DNA of 53,712 bases from Xenorhabdus khoisanae (GCF_001037465.1 NZ_LFCV01000090.1:1-53712), one strand, 5' to 3'. Positions 16,947 to 26,050 are shown, counted from the stretch's first letter. Translations and numbers: made by a program. Notes: generated by a model from the letters alone, not told the origin.

Positions 16947-18557
16947 TTATTTGAGTTCAACGTTGTAGAAAAGGTGTCTGCCGAGCGGATCAACCTCATA
17001 TCCTTTCACCTCTTTACGGATTGGCTCATAAACCGTAGAGTGGGCAATGATTAATGCTGGGGCCTGCTCATGCATCACAACCTGCGCCTGCTTATAAAGT
17101 TCTGTGCGCTTATTGACATCAGCGGTTTCGCGCGCTGGCTGAATAACATCCTCAAATGGCTTGTAACACCATTTTGAATAGTTAGAGCCTTTCTCTTTAG
17201 CCGCACAACTAAATAGGGTGCCGAAGAAGTTATCAGGATCACCGTTATCCCCTGTCCATCCCATCATCACGGTTTTCGGCTCGCCATCTTTGGCCCGTTT
17301 CAGGTATTCACCCCATTCATAACTGACAATCTTGGCCTTAACACCAATTTTCGCCCAGTCGGCCTGAATTATTTCCGCCATGCGACGGGCATTTGGGTTA
17401 TATGGGCGCTGTACCGGCATTGCCCACAGATCAGTTTCAAAACCATTCGGGAAACCTGCCTCTTTCAACAGTTCCTTAGCCTTGTCGGGATCATAGGCGT
17501 AATCTTTAATATCTTTATCGTAGCCCCACATTGTCGGAGGGATCAGATTTTTTGCTTTCTGCCCAGCTCCCTGATACACAGCCTCAATGATGGCGTCTTT
17601 GTTCACTGCCATTGTCAGCGCCTGACGCACTTTCAGGTTATCCAGTGGCTGCTTGGTGACATTGAAAGAAAGGTATCCCACGTTCAAGCCAGCCTGCTCC
17701 ATCACAGTAATGTTTTTATCCTGCTTCATGCGGGATATATCTGCCGGATTTGGATATGGCATGATCTGGCATTCGTTTTTCTGCAATTTTGCATAGCGAA
17801 CAGAAGCATCAGGAGTAATGGAGAACACCAGGCGATCAATTTTCGCTGGTCCTTCCCAGTAATCTTTAAATGCTTTATAGAGAATGCGTGAATCTTTCTG
17901 ATATTGCATAAGCTGGAATGGACCAGTACCAATTGGGTCCAGGTCAACTTTCTCTGGCGTTCCCACTTTCAACATCACATCAGCATATTCTTTGGACAGG
18001 ATAGAAGCGAAATCCATCGCTAAATTAGCTATGAAAGGCGCTTCAGGACGTGACAACACAAAGCGAACGGTATAATCATCGATTTTTTCTATTTTATTGA
18101 TGATGTTACCCATATCCATACCAATGAAATATTCGTAGCTGCCGCCAGAAACCTGATGATACGGGTGATTTTTATCCTTCTGACGCATAAAAGTAAAAAT
18201 CACATCATCGGCATTAAAATCACGAGTGGGTTTAAATACCTTATTGCCATGCCATTTCACCCCCTTACGCAAATAGAAAGTATAGGATTTGCCATCTTCA
18301 CTTACATCCCAGCGTTCAGATAAGCTGGGAATGATAGTTGTCGAACCAGCTTTAAAATCCACCAGACGGTTATAGATCTGTCTGGAAGTTGCATCATAAG
18401 TTGTACCTGAGGTGAATAACTGCGGGTTGAAGCCTTCAGGAGAGCCTTCAGAACAGTAAACCAACGTTTTTGCCTGAATACTGGCTGTGACAGCCAATGC
18501 GACAAGGGCGGCTCCCAGTTTCAATAAACTGGACTGTTTTTTTTTGGAGATTGCCAT
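16947..18557 (-). CDS. dppA: Periplasmic dipeptide-binding protein DppA
   Basis: A 536-residue SBP_bac_5 family binding protein that delivers dipeptides (and, in E. coli, haem and chemotaxis signals) to DppBCDF. A signal peptide with a KKK-rich start and cleavage near VTASIQA-KTLVYCSEGSPEG is followed by the full two-lobe domain, with family stretches SPEGFNPQLFTSG and ALTMAVNKDAIIEAVYQGAG. The open frame extends to 18584, but the ATG at 18557 has a GGAG ribosome site 8 bases upstream and matches family length. Codons 5-7 form an A9 homopolymer. A promoter-like pair lies about 100-130 bases upstream. First gene of dppABCDF. Confidence 0.96.
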   Translation of the reverse strand: MAISKKKQSSLLKLGAALVALAVTASIQAKTLVYCSEGSPEGFNPQLFTSGTTYDATSRQIYNRLVDFKAGSTTIIPSLSERWDVSEDGKSYTFYLRKGVKWHGNKVFKPTRDFNADDVIFTFMRQKDKNHPYHQVSGGSYEYFIGMDMGNIINKIEKIDDYTVRFVLSRPEAPFIANLAMDFASILSKEYADVMLKVGTPEKVDLDPIGTGPFQLMQYQKDSRILYKAFKDYWEGPAKIDRLVFSITPDASVRYAKLQKNECQIMPYPNPADISRMKQDKNITVMEQAGLNVGYLSFNVTKQPLDNLKVRQALTMAVNKDAIIEAVYQGAGQKAKNLIPPTMWGYDKDIKDYAYDPDKAKELLKEAGFPNGFETDLWAMPVQRPYNPNARRMAEIIQADWAKIGVKAKIVSYEWGEYLKRAKDGEPKTVMMGWTGDNGDPDNFFGTLFSCAAKEKGSNYSKWCYKPFEDVIQPARETADVNKRTELYKQAQVVMHEQAPALIIAHSTVYEPIRKEVKGYEVDPLGRHLFYNVELK

Positions 18558-18657
18558 TACTTGAACTCCGTTTGTGATGTTCATTGTGTCTTAGCCAGCC
18601 CAGAGTTTTCTTCCTAAATGCTACTGTCCCAGCCCGTTTTATTGTTTTTCGTTTATC

Positions 18658-18686
18658 AATTAAGCAATTGTTATGCCTGACGTCAA
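18658..18686 (-). promoter_or_regulatory. Candidate dppA promoter
   Basis: On the minus strand TTGACG (18681-18686) and TTAATT (18658-18663) are separated by 17 bases, about 100 bases before the dppA start. The leader is long enough for small-RNA control (GcvB regulates dppA in enterics), but I cannot point to a specific pairing site. Confidence 0.4.
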
Positions 18687-19125
18687 CATAATCACACATA
18701 ACGCCAGAAACATTAGGAAAACATAAAAGAAAAAATTTTTTAACAAAAATGGTTAAAAAATATGATGCCGTGCACATGAAATAGACAAATCCACTAAAAA
18801 TTCGGTCAATGCAAAGAATTAATCTCTGGTGATTATAATTTTGAATTTGTGACCAATTACTTAAATAATAAGCAGAAAGAGTTATAGAAAAGGTGGTAAT
18901 ACATAGGATTCGAATACGAACCACTCAGAAGAATTAATTGAAATATAAACGGTTAAAGCAAATTTCATTACATCACTTGTTAAGTTAACAGTTTTAATCA
19001 TTAATTTAGCTTATTAGCTCATAATTAATAGAGGAAACTAATTATTCATTATGCACAGCTTCTTTCGAAATTATCAGAATATTGCTTAGATGGATGTTAA
19101 TGATGATATTTCGTCCAGATCTGAC
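18687..19125. other. AT-rich spacer, no gene supported
   Basis: A strongly AT-rich stretch between dppA and the broken toxin-antitoxin locus. A minus-strand open frame covers part of it, but that frame overlaps the dppA promoter and signal-peptide region and resembles nothing known. I see no RNA gene here. Confidence 0.5.
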
Positions 19126-19152
19126 TATAATATAACCTTAGCTAGTTTAGCT
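19126..19152 (+). promoter_or_regulatory. -10 element and small inverted repeat before broken antitoxin
   Basis: A consensus TATAAT (19126-19131) is followed by AGCTA-GTT-TAGCT (19140-19152), a 5-bp inverted repeat near the expected transcription start. A GGAGG ribosome site (19156-19160) comes next, ahead of the ATG at 19167. The layout is that of an autoregulated antitoxin operon. Confidence 0.55.
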
Positions 19153-19166
19153 TATGGAGGAAAAAC

Positions 19167-19401
19167 ATGCCTATTCAAGCAAAATATGCACGAAGCGAAA
19201 ACACACTTGAGCCAACTTGCAGATAAAGCCGTTGACGGTGAGATTGTTATTATCGCTAAATCTGGGAAACCTTATGTCCGGCTAGTCCCTATTAACCAAT
19301 CGGACAGAATACCGGGAGGATTCGAAAATGATGTGAGCATGGATGACAAATTTTACGAAGCTGATCGCGATATACAGGAGATGTTTGAAAGATCTTTATG
19401 A
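19167..19401 (+). pseudogene. Phd/YefM-family antitoxin with a one-base frameshift near its start
   Basis: The well-placed GGAGG site points to the ATG at 19167, which encodes MPIQA and then runs out of the antitoxin frame, ending at a TAA after about 19 codons. The antitoxin frame (MHEAKTHLSQLADKAVDGEIVIIAKSG and on, clearly Phd/YefM family) is intact from the ATG at 19186 to 19401. Removing one A from the AAAA run before 19186 would fuse the two as MPIQANMHEAKTHLSQL, the common family N-terminus. So the gene has a +1 homopolymer insertion, unless this is a sequencing error or is bypassed by internal initiation at 19186. The next reading frame is only a toxin stub, so neutralising activity may no longer be needed. 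Confidence 0.75.
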
Positions 19402-19520
19402 AACGGCTTTTATTATTTAGATCGTCGGCTGTTGCTTCGTTGAAAGACCGCACTACTGCCTCAAGCAAGGAGTTTTATCATGTCGCGCAGCAATTGAAGA
19501 CTTCCAGATGGCTAAAATAA
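19398..19520 (+). pseudogene. Vestigial PIN-toxin stub
   Basis: An ATGA overlap with the antitoxin stop opens a 40-codon frame starting MKRLLLFRSSAV. The first six residues match the start of VapC/PIN toxins (normally MKRLLLDTH...), but the catalytic Asp is absent and the rest resembles no PIN domain. It looks like what remains after deletion of the toxin body. Whether it is expressed is unknown. Confidence 0.5.
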
Positions 19521-19558
19521 AGCTTGCTTAATATTCGTGACCATGCGTTAATAGCCCC

Positions 19559-19725
19559 GTCGGTTTGAAAGACAGACCTCATACAAAGCAGTTTATTAAA
19601 GCAGTTCTCATCTCCAGGCGTTATCCCAGATATCCCCTTCTTTTTGAGTTTCTACATTAAGCGCTAAGTAGTTTCTGTAAAACAGGCCATATTCGCCTAA
19701 AAGGCTCAATAAAAGGAAATATCAC
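19559..19725 (+). promoter_or_regulatory. cspA-type cold-box 5' leader
   Basis: The stretch from about 19561 (CGGTTTGAAAGACAGACC) closely resembles the start of the E. coli cspA mRNA, which contains the cold box. The end of the leader (CGCCTAAAAGGC hairpin, then AAAGGAAATATCAC before the ATG) also matches the E. coli cspA layout. The distance to the ATG, about 165 bases, is near the 159-base E. coli leader. In E. coli this leader folds differently in the cold to allow translation. The exact transcription start is inferred. Confidence 0.75.
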
Positions 19726-19941
19726 ATGTCTAATAAAATGACTGGTTTAGTAAAATGGTTTAATGCAGATAAAGGTTTTGGTTTTATCTCCCCTACAGAT
19801 GGAAGCAAGGATGTGTTCGTGCACTTCTCCGCTATCCAGAGTGACGACTACCGCACTCTGTTTGAAGGCCAGAAGGTCGAGTTCTCCATTGAGCAGGGCG
19901 CCAAAGGCCCAGCAGCAGCAAACGTTGTGCCTACAGCGTAA
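19726..19941 (+). CDS. Cold-shock protein of the CspA family
   Basis: A 71-residue single cold-shock domain protein that binds single-stranded RNA/DNA and melts mRNA structure. RNP1 (KGFGFI, about residues 16-21) and RNP2 (VFVHF, about 30-34) are intact with all key aromatic residues. Length and sequence match the CspA/CspB/CspG group of enterics. The AAGGAA ribosome site precedes the ATG by a normal spacing, and the long leader with a cold box suggests it is cold-inducible rather than constitutive like CspC/CspE. Which paralogue it is cannot be settled from one copy, so no symbol is given. Confidence 0.95.
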   Translation: MSNKMTGLVKWFNADKGFGFISPTDGSKDVFVHFSAIQSDDYRTLFEGQKVEFSIEQGAKGPAAANVVPTA

Positions 19942-20026
19942 AATAATTCCTGAATCCCTTCCTCTGCGATAACGAAGACGGCCTCCGGCCCGAGTGGACA
20001 GAATGACTGGATATCAGAATATTTTC

Positions 20027-20060
20027 AGAAACCGGTATGGATATAACCGGACCGGTTTCT
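20027..20060. repeat. Inverted repeat downstream of csp
   Basis: AGAAACCGGT / ACCGGTTTCT with a 14-base spacer, about 85 bases after the csp stop and just before the transposase relic. There is no U tract. It may be a csp 3' structure or belong to the relic element. The rest of 19942-20089 shows no gene. Confidence 0.45.
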
Positions 20061-20089
20061 GAAGCAACACAAAAAGTCAGTATACCGGA

Positions 20090-20270
20090 TAGTCAACGCC
20101 GGTTTGTTTTTTCCTGATATTTTCCCAAACGGGACCTTCCTCCACTGCTGTACTGTGATGGCGTTAAACCAAGCCATGCAGCCAGTTGACGACCATTTTT
20201 AAAATCATGCCCATTACCAATCCCCGTAATCAATGCACTGCGCACTGGCTGTTGTCGGCCCTAATACAAT
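20090..20270 (-). mobile_element. IS110/IS1111-family transposase relic
   Basis: Read on the minus strand, one frame gives HDFKNGRQLAAWLGLTPSQY and then SSGGRSRLGK, the highly characteristic C-terminal Transposase_20 region of IS110/IS1111 transposases. Flanking coding traces such as GPTTASA lie in other frames, so at least two frameshifts are present. Only this part of the transposase is left; there is no start, no N-terminal DEDD domain and no recognisable ends. IS1111 elements favour structured targets, and this relic lies about 250 bases from tRNA-Pro. The remaining bases up to 20480 hold nothing I can identify. Confidence 0.8.
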
Positions 20271-20482
20271 AACCAAATTGAAGGGAATTCCCTTTCATTC
20301 GCTAAACCAATTGGCATGAAAGGAAGATGCAGGATTTAAGCAATTTAAGCCACTTACATAAATGTTGGTTTCTGCTGGTAGCATCTTTTCGGAATATGCA
20401 TTTGATTAATCAATGCCCGGCTGTAAACCCAAGAAGTGTGTGATTCAGTGTTTCTTTATCACAAAGAAAGAAATCACAAAAG

Positions 20483-20508
20483 AAAAAACCCCGCTCATAA
20501 GAGCAGGG
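20483..20508 (-). terminator. Intrinsic terminator of tRNA-Pro
   Basis: On the minus strand an 8-bp stem CCCTGCTC/GAGCGGGG (one G-U pair) with a TTAT loop is followed by T6, 11 bases after the tRNA 3' end. Confidence 0.9.
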
Positions 20509-20519
20509 TTTCAGAATGC

Positions 20520-20596
20520 TGGTCGGCGAGAGAGGATTCGAACCTCCGACCCACTGGTCCCAAACCAGTTGCGCTACCAAGCTGCGCTACTCGCCG
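20520..20596 (-). tRNA. proM: tRNA-Pro (anticodon UGG)
   Basis: A 77-nt tRNA on the minus strand, near identical to E. coli proM. The acceptor stem CGGCGAG pairs with CTCGCCG, the anticodon arm CTGGT-TTGGGAC-CAG places the anticodon UGG, the T-arm is GGAGG-TTCGAAT-CCTCT, and the 3' CCA is encoded. It reads CCN proline codons, CCA and CCG especially. It lies between glyS and the accessory patch at 19-20.5 kb, so its 3' end faces the mobile-element relic. Confidence 0.97.
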
Positions 20597-20712
20597 AAAA
20601 CGAAGCGCATCTTACTGCCAGCGCCGCAAATCGTCAATACCTTTTTAAAGATAAGTGATTAGTTGATGATAATCCATCCAAAACACACGCTTTGTAGCCT
20701 ATTGCACGCAGT

Positions 20713-20742
20713 AAAAAGCCCCGCTCTGGTTGGCGAGGCTTT
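20713..20742 (-). terminator. Intrinsic terminator of glyQS
   Basis: On the minus strand AGCCTCGCC pairs with a partner ending in CGGGGCT across an 8-base loop, followed by T5. It lies about 40 bases after the glyS stop. Confidence 0.85.
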
Positions 20743-20780
20743 GCATCAGAGCGATATACACTGAACCAATAAATCAAAAA

Positions 20781-22850
20781 TTACTGGAGCAGTGAAATAT
20801 CCGCGACACGCAGGAACAGATCACGCAATTCACTTAACAGCGTCAAACGGTTGACCCTAACTTGGCTGTCTTCATCCATCACCATCACATTGTCGAAGAA
20901 CGCATCCACCACTTCACGCAGGGAAGCCAATTCAACCAATGCATCCTGATAGTTGCCTTCAGCAAACAGAGGAGCCAGTTTTTCTTTCAATACGACCAGA
21001 TGTGTTGCCAGTTGGATCTCTTCTGCCGCTTTCAATACGGAAGCAAGAACCGCGTCATTCAACTGCTCTTCTGATTTTGCCAGAATGTTGGAAACACGTT
21101 TATTGGCAGCAGCCAGAGAAACCGCTTCATCCAGAGTACGGAAATGCGTTACCGCTTTCATACGGGCATCAAAATCTGCCGGCTGAGTCGGACGACGCGC
21201 CAGTACCGCTTGAATGGTATCAACGCTATAGCCCAATTCCTGATACCAGGCACGGAAACGACCAAGCATAAACTCAACCACATCATCCACTACTTTTTCG
21301 TTGGTCAGCTTGTCACCGTACAGACGCACCGCTTCTTCCGTCAGAGTCTGGAGGTCGAGAGGCAGTTTTTTCTCAACGATAATGCGCAGAACACCCAGTG
21401 CCGCACGACGCAACGCAAAGGGGTCTTTATCTCCTTTCGGATGCTGACCAATACCGAAGATCCCCGCCAACGTATCCATTTTATCTGCAATGGCAACCGC
21501 ACAGGCAACCCCGGTAGATGGCAATTCATCTCCAGAGAAACGTGGCTGATACTGTTCATTCAGTGCCAGTGCCACATCTTCAGCTTCTCCATCATGACGA
21601 GCATAGTGCATCCCCATGACGCCCTGCGTATCTGTGAACTCAAACACCATGTTGGTCATCAGGTCACATTTGGACAATAAGCCCGCGCGCGTCGCATGAT
21701 TGACATCAGCACCGATTTTTTCAGCAATCCAGCCAGCCAGAGCCTGAATACGATCCGTTTTGTCACGTAGTGTGCCCAGTTGTTTCTGGAACAGTACAGT
21801 TTCCAAACGCGGCAAGTTATCTTCCAGACGCTGCTTACGGTCAGTCTTGAAGAAAAACTCTGCGTCTGCCAGACGTGGACGAACAACTTTTTCGTTACCT
21901 GAAATGATTTGCAGAGGATCAGAAGATTCAATATTGGTAACAAAAATAAAGTTCGCCATCAATTTGCCCGCTTTGTCATAAACCGGGAAATATTTCTGGT
22001 CGCCTTTCATGGTATAAACCAGCGCTTCCGCAGGAACTTCAAGGAATTTTTCTTCGAATTTCGCTGTCAGCACGACCGGCCATTCCACCAGAGAAGTCAC
22101 TTCTTCCAGCAAACTGTCACTCAGATCAGCCGCACCGCCAAGCTGCATTGCGGCTTGTTCTGCATCACGCCTGATTATCGCTTTACGGGCTTCGTAATCG
22201 GCGATAACCCGACCACGCTCCTGCAAAATAGCCGGATACTGTTCTGCATTCTCAATGGCGAATTCCGCTTCACCCATAAAACGGTGACCACGAATAATGC
22301 GATCAGATTTGATACCCAGAATTTCGCCTTCGATCACTTCGCTGCCCAGCAGCAGAGTCACCGTATGCACCGGGCGAACAAATTGAGTTTCTTTATCACC
22401 CCAACGCATTAATTTAGGAATCGGCAGTTTGCTCAGAGAACTGCTCACCATATCCGCCAGCAGCTCTTTTGCCTCACGGCCTTTGACCTGAGCACGATAA
22501 AGCAGCCATTCCCCTTTGTCCGTAACCATGCGTTCAGCCTGATCAACGGTGATACCACAACCACGTGCCCAACCTTCCGCCGCTTTGGTGGGTTTACCTT
22601 CCGCATCAAATGCCTGAGCAATCGCAGGGCCACGTTTTTCAACTTCGCGATCAGCCTGTGCCGCAGCTAGATTTTCCACTCTCAACGCCAAACGACGAGG
22701 AGCAGCAAACCAGCTAACTTCACCATGACCCAGATTGGCGTTTTTCAGTTCTGCTTCAAAATTGGCCGCAAAGGATTCAGCCAGTGAACGCAGCGCCTTT
22801 GGTGGCAGCTCTTCTGTGCCGATTTCCACAAGGAAAGTCTGTTGAGTCAT
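20781..22850 (-). CDS. glyS: Glycine-tRNA ligase beta subunit
   Basis: A 689-residue beta subunit of the heterotetrameric (alpha2-beta2) glycyl-tRNA synthetase, the same length as E. coli GlyS. It starts [20 protein letters not shown] as the family does and contains the tRNA-contacting and HD-like core ([18 protein letters not shown] region) and the C-terminal anticodon-binding domain ending [13 protein letters not shown]. It binds tRNA-Gly while GlyQ holds the aminoacylation site. It starts 9 bases after glyQ, so the two subunits are made from one message. No defects seen. Confidence 0.97.
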   Translation of the reverse strand: MTQQTFLVEIGTEELPPKALRSLAESFAANFEAELKNANLGHGEVSWFAAPRRLALRVENLAAAQADREVEKRGPAIAQAFDAEGKPTKAAEGWARGCGITVDQAERMVTDKGEWLLYRAQVKGREAKELLADMVSSSLSKLPIPKLMRWGDKETQFVRPVHTVTLLLGSEVIEGEILGIKSDRIIRGHRFMGEAEFAIENAEQYPAILQERGRVIADYEARKAIIRRDAEQAAMQLGGAADLSDSLLEEVTSLVEWPVVLTAKFEEKFLEVPAEALVYTMKGDQKYFPVYDKAGKLMANFIFVTNIESSDPLQIISGNEKVVRPRLADAEFFFKTDRKQRLEDNLPRLETVLFQKQLGTLRDKTDRIQALAGWIAEKIGADVNHATRAGLLSKCDLMTNMVFEFTDTQGVMGMHYARHDGEAEDVALALNEQYQPRFSGDELPSTGVACAVAIADKMDTLAGIFGIGQHPKGDKDPFALRRAALGVLRIIVEKKLPLDLQTLTEEAVRLYGDKLTNEKVVDDVVEFMLGRFRAWYQELGYSVDTIQAVLARRPTQPADFDARMKAVTHFRTLDEAVSLAAANKRVSNILAKSEEQLNDAVLASVLKAAEEIQLATHLVVLKEKLAPLFAEGNYQDALVELASLREVVDAFFDNVMVMDEDSQVRVNRLTLLSELRDLFLRVADISLLQ

Positions 22851-22859
22851 GATGGCCTC

Positions 22860-23768
22860 TTATTTTTTGTTACACATAGGGAAGCCAAGCGCCTCACGGG
22901 AGGCATAATAAGCTTCAGCAACTGCTTTGGTCAGGGTACGGATGCGCAGGATATAGCGCTGACGTTCAGTCACAGAAATTGCTTTACGGGCATCCAGCAA
23001 GTTGAAGGTATGACCGGCTTTTAGAATGCGCTCATAAGCCGGCAGTGGCAACGGAGTCTCCAGTGCCAGTAGTTCCTGTGCTTCTTTTTCGTATTGCTCA
23101 AAGCAGGTAAACAGGAAATCGACATCGGCGTGTTCAAAGTTGTAAGTTGACTGCTCAACTTCGTTCTGGTGGTAAATGTCGCCATACGTGGTTTTACCCA
23201 GCGGGCCATCGCTCCATACCAAATCGTAAACACTGTCTACGCCCTGAATGTACATCGCCAGACGTTCCAGGCCATAAGTAATCTCGCCAGTCACTGGCTT
23301 ACACTCAAGACCACCAACCTGCTGGAAGTAAGTAAACTGAGTCACTTCCATGCCGTTCAGCCAGACTTCCCAGCCTAAACCCCAAGCACCTAAGGTTGGG
23401 TTCTCCCAGTTATCTTCAACAAAACGGATATCATGAACGGTAGGATCAAGTCCCAGCTCTCTCAGGGAACCAAGATAGAGTTCCTGAATATTTTCCGGAG
23501 ATGGCTTGATGATAACCTGAAATTGGTAGTAGTGCTGGAGGCGGTTTGGGTTTTCGCCATAACGGCCGTCAGTTGGACGACGGGAAGGTTGCACATAAGC
23601 TGCTGCAATAGGTTCTGGCCCCAAAGCACGCAGACAGGTTATAGGATGAGAGGTCCCAGCGCCGACTTCCATATCCAGTGGTTGGACAATGGTACAGCCT
23701 TGACGCGCCCAGTAATCCTGTAATGTCAGGATGATTCCCTGAAAGGTTTTGGTATCAAACTTTTGCAT
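22860..23768 (-). CDS. glyQ: Glycine-tRNA ligase alpha subunit
   Basis: A 302-residue class II synthetase catalytic subunit that charges tRNA-Gly with glycine together with GlyS. The family stretches [20 protein letters not shown] near the N-terminus and [20 protein letters not shown] in the centre are intact, and the length matches the family (about 300). First gene of glyQ-glyS; the divergent gene is tag, as in E. coli where tag is also near glyQS. Confidence 0.97.
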   Translation of the reverse strand: MQKFDTKTFQGIILTLQDYWARQGCTIVQPLDMEVGAGTSHPITCLRALGPEPIAAAYVQPSRRPTDGRYGENPNRLQHYYQFQVIIKPSPENIQELYLGSLRELGLDPTVHDIRFVEDNWENPTLGAWGLGWEVWLNGMEVTQFTYFQQVGGLECKPVTGEITYGLERLAMYIQGVDSVYDLVWSDGPLGKTTYGDIYHQNEVEQSTYNFEHADVDFLFTCFEQYEKEAQELLALETPLPLPAYERILKAGHTFNLLDARKAISVTERQRYILRIRTLTKAVAEAYYASREALGFPMCNKK

Positions 23769-23963
23769 GTTGAATCCGCACGCGATGCATATGAATTTAA
23801 ACGAAAGCGATCAGTATACCCTTTGACTGTAAGATATACAGCACTGATCGCCTCTCAATTTTGCCGCAGTATAAAAAAATCTTATTCAAGCCACTTTACT
23901 TGTATATTTATCCAGTTATTATTGGTGCAATTATTAATCACCACCTGAGGAGAAGTTCGATTC

Positions 23964-24527
23964 ATGAACAAGGAAATGATTCGCTGCGGTTGGGTTACAT
24001 CCGATCCTGAATATCTGGCTTATCATGACAATGAGTGGGGTAACCCACTGAAAGATAGCAAACAGCTTTTCGAACTGATTTGCCTTGAAGGGCAGCAGGC
24101 GGGTTTATCATGGCTCACTATCCTGAAAAAACGGGAAGGTTATAGAAAGTGCTTCCATCAGTTCGATCCCGTCAAAATAGCCAGAATGGATGACACCGAT
24201 GTCGAGCGGCTAATGCAAGAGCCCGCTATTGTGCGTCACCGCGCCAAAATCAATGCGATTATTCATAATGCCCGTGCTTATCTGCAAATGGCCGAACAAG
24301 GTGAAGATTTCAGCGCATTTATCTGGCGCTTTGTCGACGACTCTCCCCAAGTTAATCACTGGAAAACTCTGGCAGACGTTCCTGTCAAAACCATCATTTC
24401 CGACGCACTTTCCACTGCCCTGAAAAAACGGGGATTTAAGTTTATTGGTAGTACTACCTGCTATGCTTTTATGCAAGCGGCGGGTCTGGTAAACGATCAC
24501 CTCGTCAATTGTCTGTGCCGCAAATAA
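23964..24527 (+). CDS. tag: DNA-3-methyladenine glycosylase I
   Basis: A 187-residue constitutive DNA repair glycosylase that removes 3-methyladenine from alkylated DNA. It matches E. coli Tag throughout: RCGWV at the start, YHDNEWG, CLEGQQAGLSW (with the catalytic-pocket Glu) and the C-terminal NDHLVNCLC. The four zinc ligands of the family (Cys near residue 8, His near 21, and the C-terminal His and Cys) are all present. A GAGGAG site lies 11 bases before the chosen ATG; an in-frame ATG at 23976 (MIRCGWV) matches the E. coli N-terminus and is an alternative. A hairpin follows. Confidence 0.95.
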   Translation: MNKEMIRCGWVTSDPEYLAYHDNEWGNPLKDSKQLFELICLEGQQAGLSWLTILKKREGYRKCFHQFDPVKIARMDDTDVERLMQEPAIVRHRAKINAIIHNARAYLQMAEQGEDFSAFIWRFVDDSPQVNHWKTLADVPVKTIISDALSTALKKRGFKFIGSTTCYAFMQAAGLVNDHLVNCLCRK

Positions 24528-24609
24528 GTTTTCACGCCGGAAGTTAGCGGCCTATAGAGAAAAATTAAAATTGGTGCATAAAAATAAACAAAAATATCAC
24601 CTTAAAATA

Positions 24610-24642
24610 AAAAACTGGGTAAATCCTAAATATCCAGTTTTT
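24610..24642 (+). terminator. Hairpin after tag
   Basis: AAAAACTGG / CCAGTTTTT, 9-bp perfect arms with a 15-base loop; the right arm ends in T5. It lies about 80 bases after the tag stop and can work in either direction. Confidence 0.6.
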
Positions 24643-24767
24643 AAATTCAACCACTAATCAGCATACGATATATAGCAACATTGAATACCCATATTTCCCG
24701 TTGCACCCTAGTAATGAGCGGGGTATGGTGTCTTTTTCTCATACAAAAAACAGACGCAAATACCGTT

Positions 24768-26024
24768 ATGAAATTTTCGCAATTCGGAAACAAATTTACG
24801 CAAGATTCGGGAATTACCCGTCTGATGAATGATTTGAACCAAGGCCTTAGAACACCTGGCGCAATTATGTTAGGGGGGGGTAATCCAGCTCATATTCCTG
24901 AAATGGATGAGTATTTCCAACAAATATTGACTGATATGGCGTCAAGCGGTCAATTGAGCGAAACCCTATGCAACTATGACGGGCCACAGGGGAAAAACAC
25001 CCTGATAACAGCCTTGGCTCTGGAGTTACAAGAAAAACTCGGTTGGGAGATTCACCCACAAAATATTGCGCTAACCAACGGCAGCCAAAGTGCCTTTTTC
25101 TATCTGTTCAACTTACTGGCTGGGCGTGCTGAAGACGGTTCAATGAAGCGAGTTTTGTTTCCTCTTGCGCCAGAATATATCGGTTACGCTGATTCGGGTC
25201 TGGATGAAGGGCTATTTGTCGCCAATAAACCCAATATAGAACTGTTACCTAATGGTCAATTCAAATATCGCGTTGATTTCGACCACCTCAATATTTCTGA
25301 AGACATCAACCTGATTTGTGTTTCCCGCCCAACGAACCCAACGGGCAACGTTATCACCGACGAAGAATTATTGCGCTTGGATGGGCTGGCTCAACAACAT
25401 CAGATTCCTCTGTTGATCGACAATGCCTACGGTGTGCCATTCCCCGGTATTGTCTTTAGTGAAGCGACCCCTCTGTGGAATCCCAATATCATTCTGTGCA
25501 TGAGCCTGTCTAAACTTGGCCTGCCGGGTTCCCGCTGCGGAATTATCATCGCCAATGAGAAAATCATCAATGCAGTCAGTAACATGAATGGCATTATCAG
25601 CCTAGCACCGGGTGGCGTTGGGCCGGCTATCGCGCTGGAAATGATTAGACGCAATGATCTGTTTCGCCTATCACAAAACGTCATTAAACCGTTTTATAAG
25701 CAACGGGTAGACAACGTGATTGAAATCATTCGTCGCCATATATCGGAAGATCGTTGTCTTATCCATAAACCGGAAGGCGCAATATTCCTCTGGCTCTGGT
25801 TTAAAAACCTGCCAATCACAACAGAAGTGCTTTACCAACGGTTGAAAAAAAGAAACGTACTGATGGTGCCGGGGCATTTCTTCTTTCCGGGACTGGAACA
25901 TCATTGGCCTCATGCCCATCAATGTATGCGCATGAACTATGTGCCTGATGTGGAAAAAATCGAAGAAGGTATCCGCATTCTGTCCGAAGAGATAGAAATA
26001 GCCCATAAAGAAGCAGAACACTGA
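24768..26024 (+). CDS. avtA: Valine-pyruvate aminotransferase (transaminase C)
   Basis: A 418-residue PLP-dependent aminotransferase that interconverts valine and pyruvate with 2-oxoisovalerate and alanine. It is nearly collinear with E. coli AvtA, starting MKFSQFGNKFTQDSGITRLM. It has NYDGPQGK, the SRPTNPTGN substrate motif, DNAYGVPFPG and the PLP-lysine SLSKLGLPGSRCG. The open frame extends upstream to 24681, but the ATG at 24768 matches the family start. A run of eight G bases (24873-24880) encodes the conserved LGGGNP; such a tract is prone to slippage. A terminator-like hairpin lies beyond the stop. Confidence 0.96.
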   Translation: MKFSQFGNKFTQDSGITRLMNDLNQGLRTPGAIMLGGGNPAHIPEMDEYFQQILTDMASSGQLSETLCNYDGPQGKNTLITALALELQEKLGWEIHPQNIALTNGSQSAFFYLFNLLAGRAEDGSMKRVLFPLAPEYIGYADSGLDEGLFVANKPNIELLPNGQFKYRVDFDHLNISEDINLICVSRPTNPTGNVITDEELLRLDGLAQQHQIPLLIDNAYGVPFPGIVFSEATPLWNPNIILCMSLSKLGLPGSRCGIIIANEKIINAVSNMNGIISLAPGGVGPAIALEMIRRNDLFRLSQNVIKPFYKQRVDNVIEIIRRHISEDRCLIHKPEGAIFLWLWFKNLPITTEVLYQRLKKRNVLMVPGHFFFPGLEHHWPHAHQCMRMNYVPDVEKIEEGIRILSEEIEIAHKEAEH

Positions 26025-26050
26025 ATAACGCAGGAAGCAGAAATACAATA

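Noticed and set aside
18448..18924. A 158-codon minus-strand frame over the dppA leader
   Set aside because: It overlaps the dppA start and candidate promoter and its translation is low-complexity without family resemblance.
18900..18925. A tRNA-like T-arm (AGGATTCGAA) near 18904, perhaps an att duplicate of tRNA-Pro
   Set aside because: Only ten bases agree with the tRNA and no stem pairs correctly; chance is likely in this context.
20413..20658. Plus-strand open frames across the tRNA-Pro region
   Set aside because: They run through the tRNA and its terminator in antisense and are a typical false call.
21144..21680. Long plus-strand frames inside glyS and typA
   Set aside because: They are antisense shadows of well-conserved genes and lack ribosome sites.
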